From Pseudomonas monteilii (GTDB lineage: Bacteria > Pseudomonadota > Gammaproteobacteria > Pseudomonadales > Pseudomonadaceae): a stretch of 64,000 nucleotides of DNA. Below are positions 40,999 to 50,754 of this stretch, in pieces. The stretch's first letter is position 1, and every line of letters starts with the position of its first letter. The stretch is from contig CP013997.1 in assembly GCA_001534745.1 (NCBI GenBank), forward strand, positions 496,001 through 560,000. Reading direction: 5' to 3'. The notes under the pieces were generated by a model. The model had not been told where the DNA came from and made no database searches. It saw nothing but the letters and a program-made list of their open reading frames with translations. The position numbers and the translations under genes were made by a program.

Positions 40999-42512
40999 GC
41001 GCGAGCCGAGCGACGCCGGGCCAGTGCGGCCCAGCCCAGCAACAGGGCACAGACCAGTGCCAGTGGCCACGACCGCCAGCGCAGGTAGGGCGTCAGTTGC
41101 TGCATCGGTACCACCTCTCCGTACAGCACGGCCTGCTGGAACTGCGGCACCCGCTCGGTGATCCGGCCGAACGGGTCGATCAGCGCGGTGACGCCGTTGT
41201 TGGTGGCGCGGATCATCCAGCGACCGGCTTCCAGGGCGCGCATCTGCGCCATCTGCAGGTGCTGTAGCGGCCCGATCGAGGTACCGAACCAGGTGTCGTT
41301 GCTGATGGTCAGCAGCAGGTCGCTGCGCGCGGCCAGGCCGGCGGCGAACTCCGGATAGACCACCTCGTAGCAGATGTACGGCGCGATCCTGTGTCCCTTG
41401 GCTTCCAGCAGCGCCTGCTGCGCCGGGCCACGGGCGAAGTCGGACATCGGCAGGTTGAAGAACTCGATCAGCCCGCGCAGCATGTCCTGCAAGGGTACGT
41501 ATTCACCGAACGGCACCAGCTTCTGCTTGAGGTAGGTCCCTTCGCCGCCGCCGGCCACGGTGACACCGTTGTAGTAGCGCGACTGGCCATCGACTCGCTC
41601 GCGTACCGGCACGCCGGTGATCAGCGACGAGTGACGGTCCGTGGCGAACGTCCCCATCATGTCGATGAAGCCCTGAGCCTGGTCCTTGAGCACCGGCACC
41701 GCGGTTTCCGGCCAGACCAGCAGGTCGACCGGCCGCGAGGCGAAACTCAGGTCGCGGTACAGCGCCAGCTGCGCATTGACGTGCGCCGGGTCCCATTTCA
41801 GGTCCTGCTCGACGTTGCCCTGGATCGCCGCCACGGTCAGGGGTTTGCCGGAAGGTTGCGTCCAGGCATGCCCCTTGAGTGCCCAGCCCAGTGCCCAGGG
41901 CGCGATCAACAGAACCAGGCCGCCAGCCAGCAGCCCTCTTCGGGCACGCAGGCGCGGCAGGTTGCACAGCAGCGCCGCGCTCAGGGCCAGTACGAACGAC
42001 ACCAGCCAGACACCGCCGAGCGGCGCCAACCCGGCCAGTGGGCCGTCGAGCTGGCTGTAACCGGCGTACAGCCACGGGAATCCGGTCAGGAACCAGCCAC
42101 GGAAGGCTTCCTGCAGCAGCCACAGGGCCGCGAAGCCCAAGGCATCGGCCAGCGGGGCTTCGTCGCGCCGCAGCCAGCGTGCCCAGAGCCAGGCGGGCAG
42201 GGCAAAGAACCAGGCGATGGCGGCGAAGAAGGCCAGCAGCAGCAGGGTCGCCAGCAAGGGCGAGGCGCCGCCGTAGGTGTTGATGCTGACGTAGATCCAG
42301 CTGGTGCCAGCGCCGTACAGGCCGAAACCGTAGCACCAGCCACGGCCCAGGGCCTGACGCGGGCTGAGCTGGCGCAGGCCGAGGTAGAACACAGCGATCG
42401 CCAGGAGGGCGAGCGGCCAGACGTCGAACGGCGCCAGGGCCAGGGAGGTGCTGGCGCCGGCCGCCACGGCCAGCAGGTTACCGGGCCAGCCGGGGCGGGT
42501 GATCCAACGCAT
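40995..42512 (-). CDS. lnt: Apolipoprotein N-acyltransferase
   Basis: 505 residues. An N-terminal membrane domain of about eight segments leads to a nitrilase-like domain with the Glu in VWPETAVPVL, the Lys in GTYLKQKLVPFGEYVP and the Cys in APYICYEVVYPE. It adds the third acyl chain to lipoproteins in the inner membrane, which many lipoproteins of this window (LptE, RlpA, the MORN protease) would need. It is the last gene of phoH-ybeY-corC-lnt. Confidence 0.97.
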   Translation of the reverse strand: MRWITRPGWPGNLLAVAAGASTSLALAPFDVWPLALLAIAVFYLGLRQLSPRQALGRGWCYGFGLYGAGTSWIYVSINTYGGASPLLATLLLLAFFAAIAWFFALPAWLWARWLRRDEAPLADALGFAALWLLQEAFRGWFLTGFPWLYAGYSQLDGPLAGLAPLGGVWLVSFVLALSAALLCNLPRLRARRGLLAGGLVLLIAPWALGWALKGHAWTQPSGKPLTVAAIQGNVEQDLKWDPAHVNAQLALYRDLSFASRPVDLLVWPETAVPVLKDQAQGFIDMMGTFATDRHSSLITGVPVRERVDGQSRYYNGVTVAGGGEGTYLKQKLVPFGEYVPLQDMLRGLIEFFNLPMSDFARGPAQQALLEAKGHRIAPYICYEVVYPEFAAGLAARSDLLLTISNDTWFGTSIGPLQHLQMAQMRALEAGRWMIRATNNGVTALIDPFGRITERVPQFQQAVLYGEVVPMQQLTPYLRWRSWPLALVCALLLGWAALARRRSARA

Positions 42513-42514
42513 GA

Positions 42515-43360
42515 CTATCCTTGGCGATTGATGGGGGTCAGACGCAGCAGGTGGATGCGGCGGCTGTCGGCGTTCAGGACGCGGAAGCGGTAGGCACCGA
42601 TCTCGGTGGTCTCGTTGCGCTTGGGCATGTAGCCGAACGCCTTCATGACCAGCCCGCCGACGGTGTCGAATTCGTCATCCGAGAAGTCGCCGTCGAAGGA
42701 CTCGTTGAAGTGCTCGATCGGGGTCAGTGCCTTGACCAGGAAGTCGCCGTTGGGCAACGGCTTGATGTAGCTGTCTTCCTCGACGTCATGCTCGTCCTCG
42801 ATGTCGCCGACGATCTGCTCGAGCACGTCCTCAATGGTCACCAGGCCTGCCACGCCGCCGTACTCGTCGATGACGATGGCCATGTGGTTGTGGTTGGCGC
42901 GGAATTCGCGCAGCAGCACGTTCAGGCGCTTGGACTCGGGCACGAAGGTGGCCGGGCGCAGCAGGCCCTTGATGTCGACGCTGTCGCCGTTTTCCTTAAG
43001 GATCAGCGGCAGCAGGTCCTTGGCCAGCAGCACGCCGAGCACGTCATCGTGGCTTTCACCGATGACCGGGTAGCGCGAGTGCGCCGCGTCGATCACCGCC
43101 GGCAGGAATTCGCGCGGGGTCTGGGTGGCGCGGATGCTGATCATCTGCGAGCGCGGCACCATGATGTCGCGCACCTGCAGGTCAGCGACCTGGATGGCGC
43201 CCTCGACGATGGCCAGCGCTTCGCTGTCCAGCAGTTTGTTCTGGTGGGCTTCGCGCAGCAGCTCGAGGAGCTCCTGGCGGTTCTTCGGCTCATGGGCAAA
43301 AGCCTGGGTCAGTTTGCCCAGCCATGACTTCTGCCCATTGCTCGATCGGTCTTCGCTCAT
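42515..43360 (-). CDS. corC: CorC/HlyC-family CBS-domain protein
   Basis: A 281-residue soluble CorC: two CBS domains (DIMVPRSQMISIRATQT, and GLVTIEDVLEQIVGDIEDEHD) and a C-terminal CorC_HlyC domain (FNESFDGDFSDDEFDTVGG). It is associated with Mg/Co efflux and membrane-stress tolerance. It lies 5 bp after ybeY and 2 bp before lnt, so translation is probably coupled. Confidence 0.95.
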   Translation of the reverse strand: MSEDRSSNGQKSWLGKLTQAFAHEPKNRQELLELLREAHQNKLLDSEALAIVEGAIQVADLQVRDIMVPRSQMISIRATQTPREFLPAVIDAAHSRYPVIGESHDDVLGVLLAKDLLPLILKENGDSVDIKGLLRPATFVPESKRLNVLLREFRANHNHMAIVIDEYGGVAGLVTIEDVLEQIVGDIEDEHDVEEDSYIKPLPNGDFLVKALTPIEHFNESFDGDFSDDEFDTVGGLVMKAFGYMPKRNETTEIGAYRFRVLNADSRRIHLLRLTPINRQG

Positions 43361-43365
43361 GGCGG

Positions 43366-43860
43366 TTACTCGTGATCCTTGCAGGTATCGGGGTGTGAAG
43401 GGTCGGTGTCGTCGTCGGCGTACGGGTCGGGGTGGCCGAGCTCCGCCAACAAGGTACGTTCCAGTGCTTCCATTTCCTCGGCCTCATCGTCATCGATGTG
43501 GTCGTAGCCGAGCAGGTGCAGGCAACCGTGGATGACCAGGTGCGCCCAGTGCGCCTCCAGGGCCTTGCCCTGTTCGGCGGCTTCGCGCTCGACCACCGGC
43601 ACACAGATCACCAGATCGCCGAGCAGCGGAATGTCCAGCAGCTCGTCGGGCACGTCCGCCGGGAAGGACAGCACGTTGGTGGCGTAGTCCTTGTGCCGGT
43701 AGGTGTGATTGAGATCGCGGCCCTCGTCGAGGTCGACCAGGCGAATGGTCATCTCGGAGTCGGCGCTGCGCTGGCGCAGGGCCAGTTCGCACCAGCGACG
43801 GAAGGCGGCGTCATCGGGCGCAGCGGCCTCGGTGGCCCGCTGCAGATCGAGTTCAAGCAT
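43366..43860 (-). CDS. ybeY: Endoribonuclease YbeY
   Basis: 164 residues from ATG 43860, overlapping phoH by 8 bp. The zinc site is [11 protein letters not shown], the family signature. It acts in 16S rRNA 3'-end maturation and ribosome quality control. The acidic tail ([13 protein letters not shown]) is longer than in E. coli. Confidence 0.96.
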   Translation of the reverse strand: MLELDLQRATEAAAPDDAAFRRWCELALRQRSADSEMTIRLVDLDEGRDLNHTYRHKDYATNVLSFPADVPDELLDIPLLGDLVICVPVVEREAAEQGKALEAHWAHLVIHGCLHLLGYDHIDDDEAEEMEALERTLLAELGHPDPYADDDTDPSHPDTCKDHE

Positions 43861-44893
43861 TTTTGCCGGTCGCCTCGGGCTTGGCCTGCTGGGCATCGAA
43901 ACGCTCGTAGGCTTCGACGATGCGCTGCACCAGCGGGTGGCGCACGACGTCCTTGGGCTGGAAGTGCGTGAAGCTGATGCCCGGCACGTCGCGCAGCACC
44001 TCGATGACGTGAGCCAGCCCGGACTTGGTGCCACGCGGCAGGTCGACCTGGGTGATGTCGCCGGTGATGACCGCCGTGGAGCCGAAGCCGATCCGGGTCA
44101 GGAACATCTTCATCTGCTCGAGGGTGGTGTTCTGGCTTTCGTCGAGGATGATGAAGCTGTTGTTCAGGGTGCGGCCACGCATGTACGCCAGCGGCGCGAT
44201 CTCGATCACCTGGCGCTCGATCAGCTTGGCCACGTGTTCGAAGCCGAGCATCTCGTAGAGGGCGTCGTACAGGGGGCGCAGGTACGGGTCGATCTTCTGG
44301 GCCAGGTCGCCGGGCAGGAAGCCGAGCTTCTCGCCCGCCTCGACCGCCGGACGCACCAGCAGGATGCGGCGCACCTGTTCACGCTCCAGCGCATCCACCG
44401 CCGCGGCCACGGCCAGGTAGGTCTTGCCGGTACCGGCCGGGCCGATGCCGAAGTTGATGTCGTTGGCCAGGATTTCCTTGACGTAACGCTGCTGGTTGGC
44501 GCCGCGCGGGCGGATGTTGCCCTTGCGGGTGCGCAGCGACACGCTGACTTCGTTCGTTGCCGGGGTTTCGAGGGCTTCCACGGTCGACTCCTGGAGGTAC
44601 AGGTGGACCATTTCCGGCGACAGCTCGGTGGCTTTCGCTTCGCGGTAGAGCCTGCGCAGCAGCTGTTCGGCGGAGAAGGTGGTCTTGGGCTCGCCAATGA
44701 GCTCGAACTGATTGCCGCGGTTGCGGATCTCGATGTCCAGGCGCTGTTCGATCAGGCGCAGGTGCTCGTCGAACTGTCCGCACAGGTTGGCGAAACGATG
44801 GGCCTCGAAGGGCTCGAGGATGAAGCGATGGGGTTCTATGGGTGCGTTCAAGGTGGTCTTGGGCCGCTCGCCGGCTAGGGAATGTGAGATCAA
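43853..44893 (-). CDS. ybeZ: PhoH-like ATPase (YbeZ)
   Basis: Up to 346 residues. P-loop [13 protein letters not shown], Walker [12 protein letters not shown] and [11 protein letters not shown] identify the PhoH family. It partners YbeY in rRNA processing. There is no ATG start: TTG 44893 has AAGGG upstream but lies within a hairpin, while TTG 44851 begins [10 protein letters not shown], the usual start of homology in Pseudomonas. I give the longer form and am unsure. In E. coli the gene upstream is miaB; here it is a divergent DUF1820 gene. Confidence 0.93.
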   Translation of the reverse strand: MISHSLAGERPKTTLNAPIEPHRFILEPFEAHRFANLCGQFDEHLRLIEQRLDIEIRNRGNQFELIGEPKTTFSAEQLLRRLYREAKATELSPEMVHLYLQESTVEALETPATNEVSVSLRTRKGNIRPRGANQQRYVKEILANDINFGIGPAGTGKTYLAVAAAVDALEREQVRRILLVRPAVEAGEKLGFLPGDLAQKIDPYLRPLYDALYEMLGFEHVAKLIERQVIEIAPLAYMRGRTLNNSFIILDESQNTTLEQMKMFLTRIGFGSTAVITGDITQVDLPRGTKSGLAHVIEVLRDVPGISFTHFQPKDVVRHPLVQRIVEAYERFDAQQAKPEATGKNA

Positions 44894-44897
44894 GAAT

Positions 44898-44942
44898 AAC
44901 CCTTGATCGGCAGTGGCGAAAGGTCCGCTGCGATCAAGGGTT
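44898..44942 (-). promoter_or_regulatory. Inverted repeat at the phoH (ybeZ) start
   Basis: AACCCTTGATC and GATCAAGGGTT (perfect 11 bp, extended by GCAG/CTGC) flank 23 bases. On the minus strand it ends in AAGGGTTATTC just before TTG 44893. It could be a terminator of a former upstream gene or a switch hiding the ribosome site. Confidence 0.5.
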
Positions 44943-45066
44943 GTCCGGGGTCGTTCATGCCTGTTTGGAGCGCACGCAGACGCGATGGTTTCATGGGTCG
45001 GGCCAGCATGGCCAGGCGCCGTCTGCTATGCTGCGCGCCCTTTTCCGCACCGTTGATCCTGCCGCC

Positions 45067-45393
45067 ATGACCAAACGCGACGCGCCGCTGTTCAAAGTGA
45101 TCTTTCTCAACCAGGGCCAGGTGTTCGAGATGTACGCCAAGCAGATCTACCAGAGCGACTTGTGGGGGTTCCTGGAAGTCGAAGAGTTCGTCTTCGGCGA
45201 GCGCACCCAGGTCGTGGTCGATCCCAGCGAAGAAAAGCTCAAGGCCCAGTTCGACGGCGTGGTGCGCAGCTTCGTGCCGATGCACGCCATCGTGCGCATC
45301 GACGAGGTGGAGCGGGTCGGCGCGGTGAAGATCAGCGAGGCCAGGCCCACCGGCAACGTCATGCCGTTCCCGATGCCGATGCCGGAGAAGTGA
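45067..45393 (+). CDS. DUF1820 family protein
   Basis: A 108-residue soluble protein (LFKVIFLNQGQVFEMYAKQI, GFLEVEEFVFGERTQVVVDP, MHAIVRIDEVERVG). It is a widespread small protein of pseudomonads and relatives without a known function. It faces away from phoH and converges on the Sel1 gene. Confidence 0.88.
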   Translation: MTKRDAPLFKVIFLNQGQVFEMYAKQIYQSDLWGFLEVEEFVFGERTQVVVDPSEEKLKAQFDGVVRSFVPMHAIVRIDEVERVGAVKISEARPTGNVMPFPMPMPEK

Positions 45394-45416
45394 AGGTCGG
45401 TTGAGCCGCGTGCCGC

Positions 45417-45968
45417 TCAGGGCAGGGGCGAGAAGGGCGTACGGCCGTCGGCGTTCTGCAGTTCCAGCAGGTACTTGCGGAAGATCTGCCCCAGCACCTG
45501 GGTCGCCCGCTCGAGTTCTTCGCGCGGCATGCTGGCCGACACCTCGTCGGCCATGTCCAGCGCATCCTCGGCGCCATTGACCGCGGCCATCTTCAACAGG
45601 ATGTAGGCCTGCACCTTGTTGGCCGCCACCCCTTCGCCCTGGAAGAACATGGCGCCCAGCTTGGACTGTGCCTCGGCATGGCCGAGCAACGAGGCCTGCT
45701 CGTAGTAATCCAACGCCTTGTGCAGGTCCTGCGGCACCTGGTCGCCCGCATGGTACAGCTCGGCCAGCTCGTACTGCGCCTGGGCATCGCCCGACGCCGC
45801 CAACTGCTCGCACGCCTTCAGGGCCCTGTCCACATCCTGCGGCCGGGTGTCGAACGTGCAACGTCCCGTGGTCGGGATCAGCAGCGAGTTGCCGCCTTCC
45901 GCCAGGGCCGACAGAGGCTGGAGGAGAAGCAGGCAGCCCAGGCTGAGGGCGCGGCCGGTGCGGTTCAT
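45417..45968 (-). CDS. Secreted Sel1-repeat (TPR-like) protein
   Basis: 183 residues from ATG 45968. A Sec signal ends SALA|EGG. Two to three Sel1-like repeats follow (AQYELAELYHAGDQVPQDLHKALDYY, AQSKLGAMFFQGEGVAANK, AYILLKMAAVNG). Such proteins act as periplasmic scaffolds. The frame is open to 46034 but the signal peptide sets the start. The partner is unknown. Confidence 0.85.
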   Translation of the reverse strand: MNRTGRALSLGCLLLLQPLSALAEGGNSLLIPTTGRCTFDTRPQDVDRALKACEQLAASGDAQAQYELAELYHAGDQVPQDLHKALDYYEQASLLGHAEAQSKLGAMFFQGEGVAANKVQAYILLKMAAVNGAEDALDMADEVSASMPREELERATQVLGQIFRKYLLELQNADGRTPFSPLP

Positions 45969-46131
45969 GGGGATCGACTTACCTCTGCAAAGCTGCGGCC
46001 AATGTCTCTGGTGGCTCATTATGGGATAAGCCACCCGTACCTTACAAAGTTTTACTCGATTTTCTGGCGATTGCAGGGACAGGCCCCCGGACCTCCGCCC
46101 CAGGGGGCCGACGGTCGGGGGCAGCGACTGC

Positions 46132-47415
46132 TCATTTCAGCGCGGCGAAGGCCTTTTCCGCAGCGTCCAGGGTGATCTTCAGCTCGGTCTCGCCGTGGGC
46201 GATCGAGGTGAAGCCAGCCTCGAAGGCGCTCGGGGCCAGGTACACGCCGCCGTCGAGCATCAGATGGAAGAACCGCTTGAAGCGTTCCGCATCGCTGCCC
46301 ATCACGTCGTCGAAGGTGACGATGTCGTCGGCGCCGGTGAAGTACAGGCCGAACATGCCACCGGCCTGGGTGGTGACGAACGGCACGCCCGCGGCATCGG
46401 CACGCTGTTGCAGGCCGTCGAGCATGCGGCTGGTAAAGGCGCTCAGCTCGTCGTGGAAGCCCGGACGGCTGATCAGGCGCAGGGTGGTCAGGCCCGCGGC
46501 CATGGCCAGCGGGTTACCGGACAGGGTGCCGGCCTGGTAGACCGGACCCAGTGGCGCGATGCATTCCATGATCGCGCGCTTGCCGCCGAAGCAGCCTACC
46601 GGCATGCCGCCGCCGACGATCTTGCCGAAGGTCGACAGGTCGGGGGTGATGCCGTAGTGGCCCTGGGCGCCGCCCAGGGAGACGCGGAAGCCGGTCATCA
46701 CTTCGTCGAAGATCAGCACCACGCCATGCTTGTCGCACTGCTCGCGCAGGCCTTCGAGGAAGCCCGGCGCCGGCGGCACGCAGTTCATGTTGCCGGCCAC
46801 CGGCTCGACGATGATGCAGGCCACGGTCTGGCCGACGTCGGCCAGGGTCTTCTCCACCGCGTCCAGGTCGTTGAACGGCAGGGTCAGTGTGTGCTTGGCG
46901 AAGTCCGCCGGCACACCGGCCGAGCTGGGCACGCCGGAGGTCAGCAGGCCGGAGCCGGCCTTGACCAGCAGGCTGTCGGAGTGGCCGTGGTAGCAGCCTT
47001 CGAACTTGATGATCGCGTCGCGGCCGGTGTAGCCACGGGCCAGGCGGATGGCGCTCATGGTCGCCTCGGTGCCGGAGCTGACCATGCGCACCATTTCCAT
47101 CGACGGCACCAGCGAGCAGACCAGGTCGGCCATCTCGGTTTCCATCGCGGTCGGTGCGCCGTAGGACAGGCCGTGCACCAGTTGGCGACGTACCGACTCC
47201 AGGACGTCCGGGTGGCCATGGCCGAGGATCATCGGCCCCCAGGAGCCGACGTAGTCGACGTAGCGCTTGTCATCTTCATCGATGACGTAGGCGCCTTCGG
47301 CGTGCTTGAAGAACAGCGGGGTGCCGCCGACGCTGCGAAACGCGCGCACGGGCGAGTTCACGCCGCCGGGGATGTGCTTCTGGGCTTGGGCGAACAGGGA
47401 TTCAGAACGGGACAT
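46132..47415 (-). CDS. hemL: Glutamate-1-semialdehyde 2,1-aminomutase
   Basis: 427 residues. It is a PLP enzyme giving 5-aminolevulinate, the C5-pathway entry to heme. It starts [26 protein letters not shown]. The PLP lysine is in [14 protein letters not shown], with [18 protein letters not shown] and [11 protein letters not shown]. thiE lies 18 bp upstream on the same strand, thiD before it. Confidence 0.97.
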   Translation of the reverse strand: MSRSESLFAQAQKHIPGGVNSPVRAFRSVGGTPLFFKHAEGAYVIDEDDKRYVDYVGSWGPMILGHGHPDVLESVRRQLVHGLSYGAPTAMETEMADLVCSLVPSMEMVRMVSSGTEATMSAIRLARGYTGRDAIIKFEGCYHGHSDSLLVKAGSGLLTSGVPSSAGVPADFAKHTLTLPFNDLDAVEKTLADVGQTVACIIVEPVAGNMNCVPPAPGFLEGLREQCDKHGVVLIFDEVMTGFRVSLGGAQGHYGITPDLSTFGKIVGGGMPVGCFGGKRAIMECIAPLGPVYQAGTLSGNPLAMAAGLTTLRLISRPGFHDELSAFTSRMLDGLQQRADAAGVPFVTTQAGGMFGLYFTGADDIVTFDDVMGSDAERFKRFFHLMLDGGVYLAPSAFEAGFTSIAHGETELKITLDAAEKAFAALK

Positions 47416-47433
47416 AGAAAGGCTTCTCTCGAA

Positions 47434-48057
47434 TCAGGAGGCGAACAGGGCGTTGAAGGCGCGAGCGCGGCGGGTGACGTCCTGCGCGCTGTCGGCACCG
47501 AACAGGCCGTGGATCACCGCCAGCAGGTCGGCACCGTGGGCGACCAGCGGGGCGGCGTTGTCGAGGGTGATGCCGCCGATCACCGCGATCGGCAGCGGCA
47601 GGTCGGCGCGCGCCTGGGCCAGCAGGTCGAGGCTGGCCACCGGGGCGCCGGGCTTGGTCATCGAGTTGAAGAAGCGGCCGAAGGCGACGTAGCTGGCGCC
47701 TTGCGCCACCGCCTGCTGAGCCAGGTCGAGACGCCCATGGCAGGTCGAGCCGATCACCGCCTGCGGGCCCAGCTGCGCACGTGCCGGGTGCAGCGGGCCG
47801 TCGGTCTGGCCCAGGTGCACGCCGACGCCCAGCGCGGCCGCCAGTGCCACGTCGTCGTTGATCACCAGGGGCGTGTCGTAGCGCTGGCACAGCTCGCGCA
47901 GGGCCTCGGCCTCTTCCCGGCGACGCGCGGCATCGCCGCTCTTGTCGCGGTACTGCAGCAAGGCCAGGCCGCCTTCGAGCGCCGCTTCGACGTGCGACAG
48001 CAGCCGCCCGGCCAGAAGCTGGCTGTCGGTGATCGCATACAGGCCGCGTCGTGTCAT
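47434..48057 (-). CDS. thiE: Thiamine-phosphate synthase
   Basis: A 207-residue TIM-barrel enzyme joining HMP-PP and thiazole phosphate. Signatures are [48 protein letters not shown] and [13 protein letters not shown]. It lies 17 bp after thiD. I see no THI-box riboswitch ahead of thiD. Confidence 0.95.
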   Translation of the reverse strand: MTRRGLYAITDSQLLAGRLLSHVEAALEGGLALLQYRDKSGDAARRREEAEALRELCQRYDTPLVINDDVALAAALGVGVHLGQTDGPLHPARAQLGPQAVIGSTCHGRLDLAQQAVAQGASYVAFGRFFNSMTKPGAPVASLDLLAQARADLPLPIAVIGGITLDNAAPLVAHGADLLAVIHGLFGADSAQDVTRRARAFNALFAS

Positions 48058-48074
48058 GTCGCCCTCGTGTCAGG

Positions 48075-48872
48075 TCAGGAACAGAAATCCAGCGGCAACC
48101 GGCGTGGCACGTACTGGCCACGGCCCAGCTGTTCGGCATCGCGCAGCGTGCGCCAGGTGTAGTCCAGGGCGCTGCGCACCGCGCTGTGCAAGTGCTCGCC
48201 CTGTGCGAGGCGGCCGGCCAGGGCACTGGCCAGGGTGCAGCCCGAGCCGTGGTAGCTGCCGGGCAGACGCTCGCAGGTCCAGACCTGGCAGTCGCCGTCG
48301 CGGCTGTAGAGGCGGTTGTGGATCTGCTGCTCGTCGCCGTGCCCGCCGGTGATCAGCAGGTGCCGGCAGTACGGCAGCAGCTTCTCGGCGCACTGGTCCG
48401 CCGTGCCGTCCGGCAGTTCGGCGAGGATGCGGGCTTCGGGCAGGTTGGGCGTGGCGATCGCCGCCAGCGGCAGCAGACGCTCCCGCACGGCGTAGCCGAC
48501 TTCGTCCTTGCCCAGCCGCCCGCCACCGCCTGCGCGCAGCACCGGGTCGCAGACCATGGGCAGGTGCGGATGCGCCCGCAGCAGCTCGGCGACCGTGTCG
48601 ACCATGTCGATCGAGCCGAGCATGCCCAGCTTGACCGCCGCCACGCTGGAGTCGGCGAGCACGGCGTTGGCCTGGGCCAGCACCCACTCGCGGTCCAACA
48701 CCCGGAAATCGGACACATTGACGGTATCCTGCACGGTCAAGGCGGTGACGGCAGGGGCCGCATGGCAACCTTGGGCGAGCAGGGCTTCGATATCTGCCTG
48801 CAGGCCGGCGCCGCCACTGGGGTCATGGCCGGACAGACAGAGGACAACGGGGCGAGAGCTGTAGATAGTCAT
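48075..48872 (-). CDS. thiD: Hydroxymethylpyrimidine/phosphomethylpyrimidine kinase
   Basis: 265 residues from ATG 48872 (MTIYSSRPVVLCLSGHDPSGGAG). A ribokinase-fold enzyme: GGAGLQADIEALLAQGCH, VKLGMLGSID, CDPVLRAGGG and the GSGCTLASALAG anion-hole motif. It phosphorylates HMP twice for ThiE. The frame is open to 48986, but homology begins at MTIYS. Confidence 0.95.
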   Translation of the reverse strand: MTIYSSRPVVLCLSGHDPSGGAGLQADIEALLAQGCHAAPAVTALTVQDTVNVSDFRVLDREWVLAQANAVLADSSVAAVKLGMLGSIDMVDTVAELLRAHPHLPMVCDPVLRAGGGGRLGKDEVGYAVRERLLPLAAIATPNLPEARILAELPDGTADQCAEKLLPYCRHLLITGGHGDEQQIHNRLYSRDGDCQVWTCERLPGSYHGSGCTLASALAGRLAQGEHLHSAVRSALDYTWRTLRDAEQLGRGQYVPRRLPLDFCS

Positions 48873-49032
48873 GGAGGGCGAGCTTACCACCAAACGTTTC
48901 CAGGTGCCTCCGTCCCATGGCTGTGACGCCTGCCTTCTGCTCCGACGCGTGGCGCGCGCCAGGCCGCCCGCTTGAGCATCCGGCATGGCGCTGCTTCACT
49001 GTCCTGACCTGCCCCGAATCGGGAGTCGTCCC

Positions 49033-50685
49033 ATGCCCCTGCGCGCGTTCGCCGAGACCCACACGGTCACCAACCAGCCGCCCCCGCTGGACGGCGCCAA
49101 CCTGTACCGCCTGGACCTGCCGTTGCAGGCGGGCGTACGACGCCACGGTGCGACCTGGGCCGAGGCACGCCTGGACACCTACGGCGCGCTGGCCGGGGGG
49201 CCGTTGAGCGAGGCCGGCCTGCTTGCCGAGCGCTGCCCGCCGCGCTTCAGCAGCCATGACCGCTACGGCCATCGCATCGACCTGGTGGAGTTCCACCCGG
49301 CCTACCACACACTGATGCGCACCGCTGTCGAACATGGCCTGCCGGCGTTGCCGTGGGCTTCGCCTGGCGAAGGGGCGCAGGTCGCACGCGCCGCGCTGGT
49401 CTACCTGCACATGCAGGCCGATGCCGGCAGCGGTTGCCCGTTGACCATGACCTTCGCCGCCGTGCCCGCCTTGCGTCGCCAGCCGAGCCTGGCCGCCGAC
49501 TGGTTGCCCAAGGTGCTGGCGCCGACTTATGACCCGCGCAACGTCGGGGCGGCGCACAAGGCCGGGGTCACCCTGGGCATGGCCATGACCGAGAAACAGG
49601 GCGGCACCGACGTGCGCGCCAACACCACCCGCGCCTGGCCGGTGGGCCAGCCCGGCCCTGGGCAGCCCTATGAACTGGTGGGGCACAAGTGGTTCTGCTC
49701 GGCGCCGATGAGCGATGCCTTCCTGACCCTGGCCCAGACCGACCAGGGCCTGAGCTGCTTTCTGCTGCCCCGACACCAGCCCGACGACAGCCGCAACCTG
49801 CTGTATATCCAGCGCCTGAAGGACAAGCTCGGCAACCGCTCCAACGCCTCCAGCGAGATCGAACTGCGCGGTGCCCTGGCCTGGATGGTCGGTGAAGAAG
49901 GCCGTGGCCTGGCCACCATTCTGGAGATGGTGAGCCTGACCCGCTTCGACTGCGTGCTCGGCTCCAGCGCCTTGATGCGCCAGGCCCTGACCCAGGCGAC
50001 CCACCACTGCGCGCACCGGCAGGTCGGCGGCCGCCCGCTGGCCGAGCAGCCCTTGATGCAGAACGTGCTCGCCGACCTGGCGCTGGAAAGCGAAGCGGCC
50101 TTGGCCTTGAGCCTGCGCCTGGCCCAGGCCCTGGACCAGCAGGCCGATCCGCGCCAGGTGGCCTTGGTGCGGCTGGCGACGGCGGTGGGCAAGTACTGGG
50201 TCTGCAAGCGTGCGCCGGGCATGATCAACGAAGCCGCCGAATGCCTGGGCGGCGCCGGTTATGTGGAAGACAGCGTGCTGCCACGGCTGTACCGCGAGGC
50301 GCCGGTCAACTCGATCTGGGAAGGCTCGGGCAACGTGCAGTGCCTGGACGTGCTGCGTGCCCTGGCCAAGACGCCGGCATGCGCCGAGGCTCTGTGGCAC
50401 GAACTGGACGGCGGGCATGGCGATACACGGCTGGCGCGGCACGTGGCCGCCTTGCAGCGGGCACTGGCCGATCCTGGAGACCAAGCCTACCGCGCCCGTC
50501 AGCTCAGCGAGGACATCGCCCTGGCGCTGCAGGCCAGCGTGTTGCTGAAGGCCGGTGACGACAGGGTCAGCGACGCCTTCATCGGCAGCCGCCTGGCGCC
50601 GGGCGGGCGCGCCTACGGCTGTCTGCCGCGCGGTATGGATGTGCGGGCGCTGCTGGCGCGGGCGACGCCTGCCTGGCCGGGCTGA
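49033..50685 (+). CDS. AidB-like acyl-CoA dehydrogenase family protein
   Basis: 550 residues from ATG 49033. It matches E. coli AidB by eye along its length: TVTNQPPPLDGANLY, MTEKQGGTDVRANTTRA, ERLKDKLGNRSNASSEIE (here QRLKDK), EEGRGLATILEMV, LTRFDCVLGS, RLYREAPVNSIWEGSGNV. AidB is a flavoprotein of the adaptive response to alkylation that binds DNA; catalytic activity is weak. No ada or alkB is adjacent. Confidence 0.9.
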   Translation: MPLRAFAETHTVTNQPPPLDGANLYRLDLPLQAGVRRHGATWAEARLDTYGALAGGPLSEAGLLAERCPPRFSSHDRYGHRIDLVEFHPAYHTLMRTAVEHGLPALPWASPGEGAQVARAALVYLHMQADAGSGCPLTMTFAAVPALRRQPSLAADWLPKVLAPTYDPRNVGAAHKAGVTLGMAMTEKQGGTDVRANTTRAWPVGQPGPGQPYELVGHKWFCSAPMSDAFLTLAQTDQGLSCFLLPRHQPDDSRNLLYIQRLKDKLGNRSNASSEIELRGALAWMVGEEGRGLATILEMVSLTRFDCVLGSSALMRQALTQATHHCAHRQVGGRPLAEQPLMQNVLADLALESEAALALSLRLAQALDQQADPRQVALVRLATAVGKYWVCKRAPGMINEAAECLGGAGYVEDSVLPRLYREAPVNSIWEGSGNVQCLDVLRALAKTPACAEALWHELDGGHGDTRLARHVAALQRALADPGDQAYRARQLSEDIALALQASVLLKAGDDRVSDAFIGSRLAPGGRAYGCLPRGMDVRALLARATPAWPG

Positions 50686-50754
50686 GTAGGGGGTGTATTT
50701 GCCGGTGAACCTAGGCAAGATGGAACGCTTGCAAGTCCAGACAGGAAACACAGT

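Noticed and set aside
48873..49032. TPP riboswitch ahead of thiD
   Set aside because: No CTGAGA...ACCTGATC-type core was found in the short gap.
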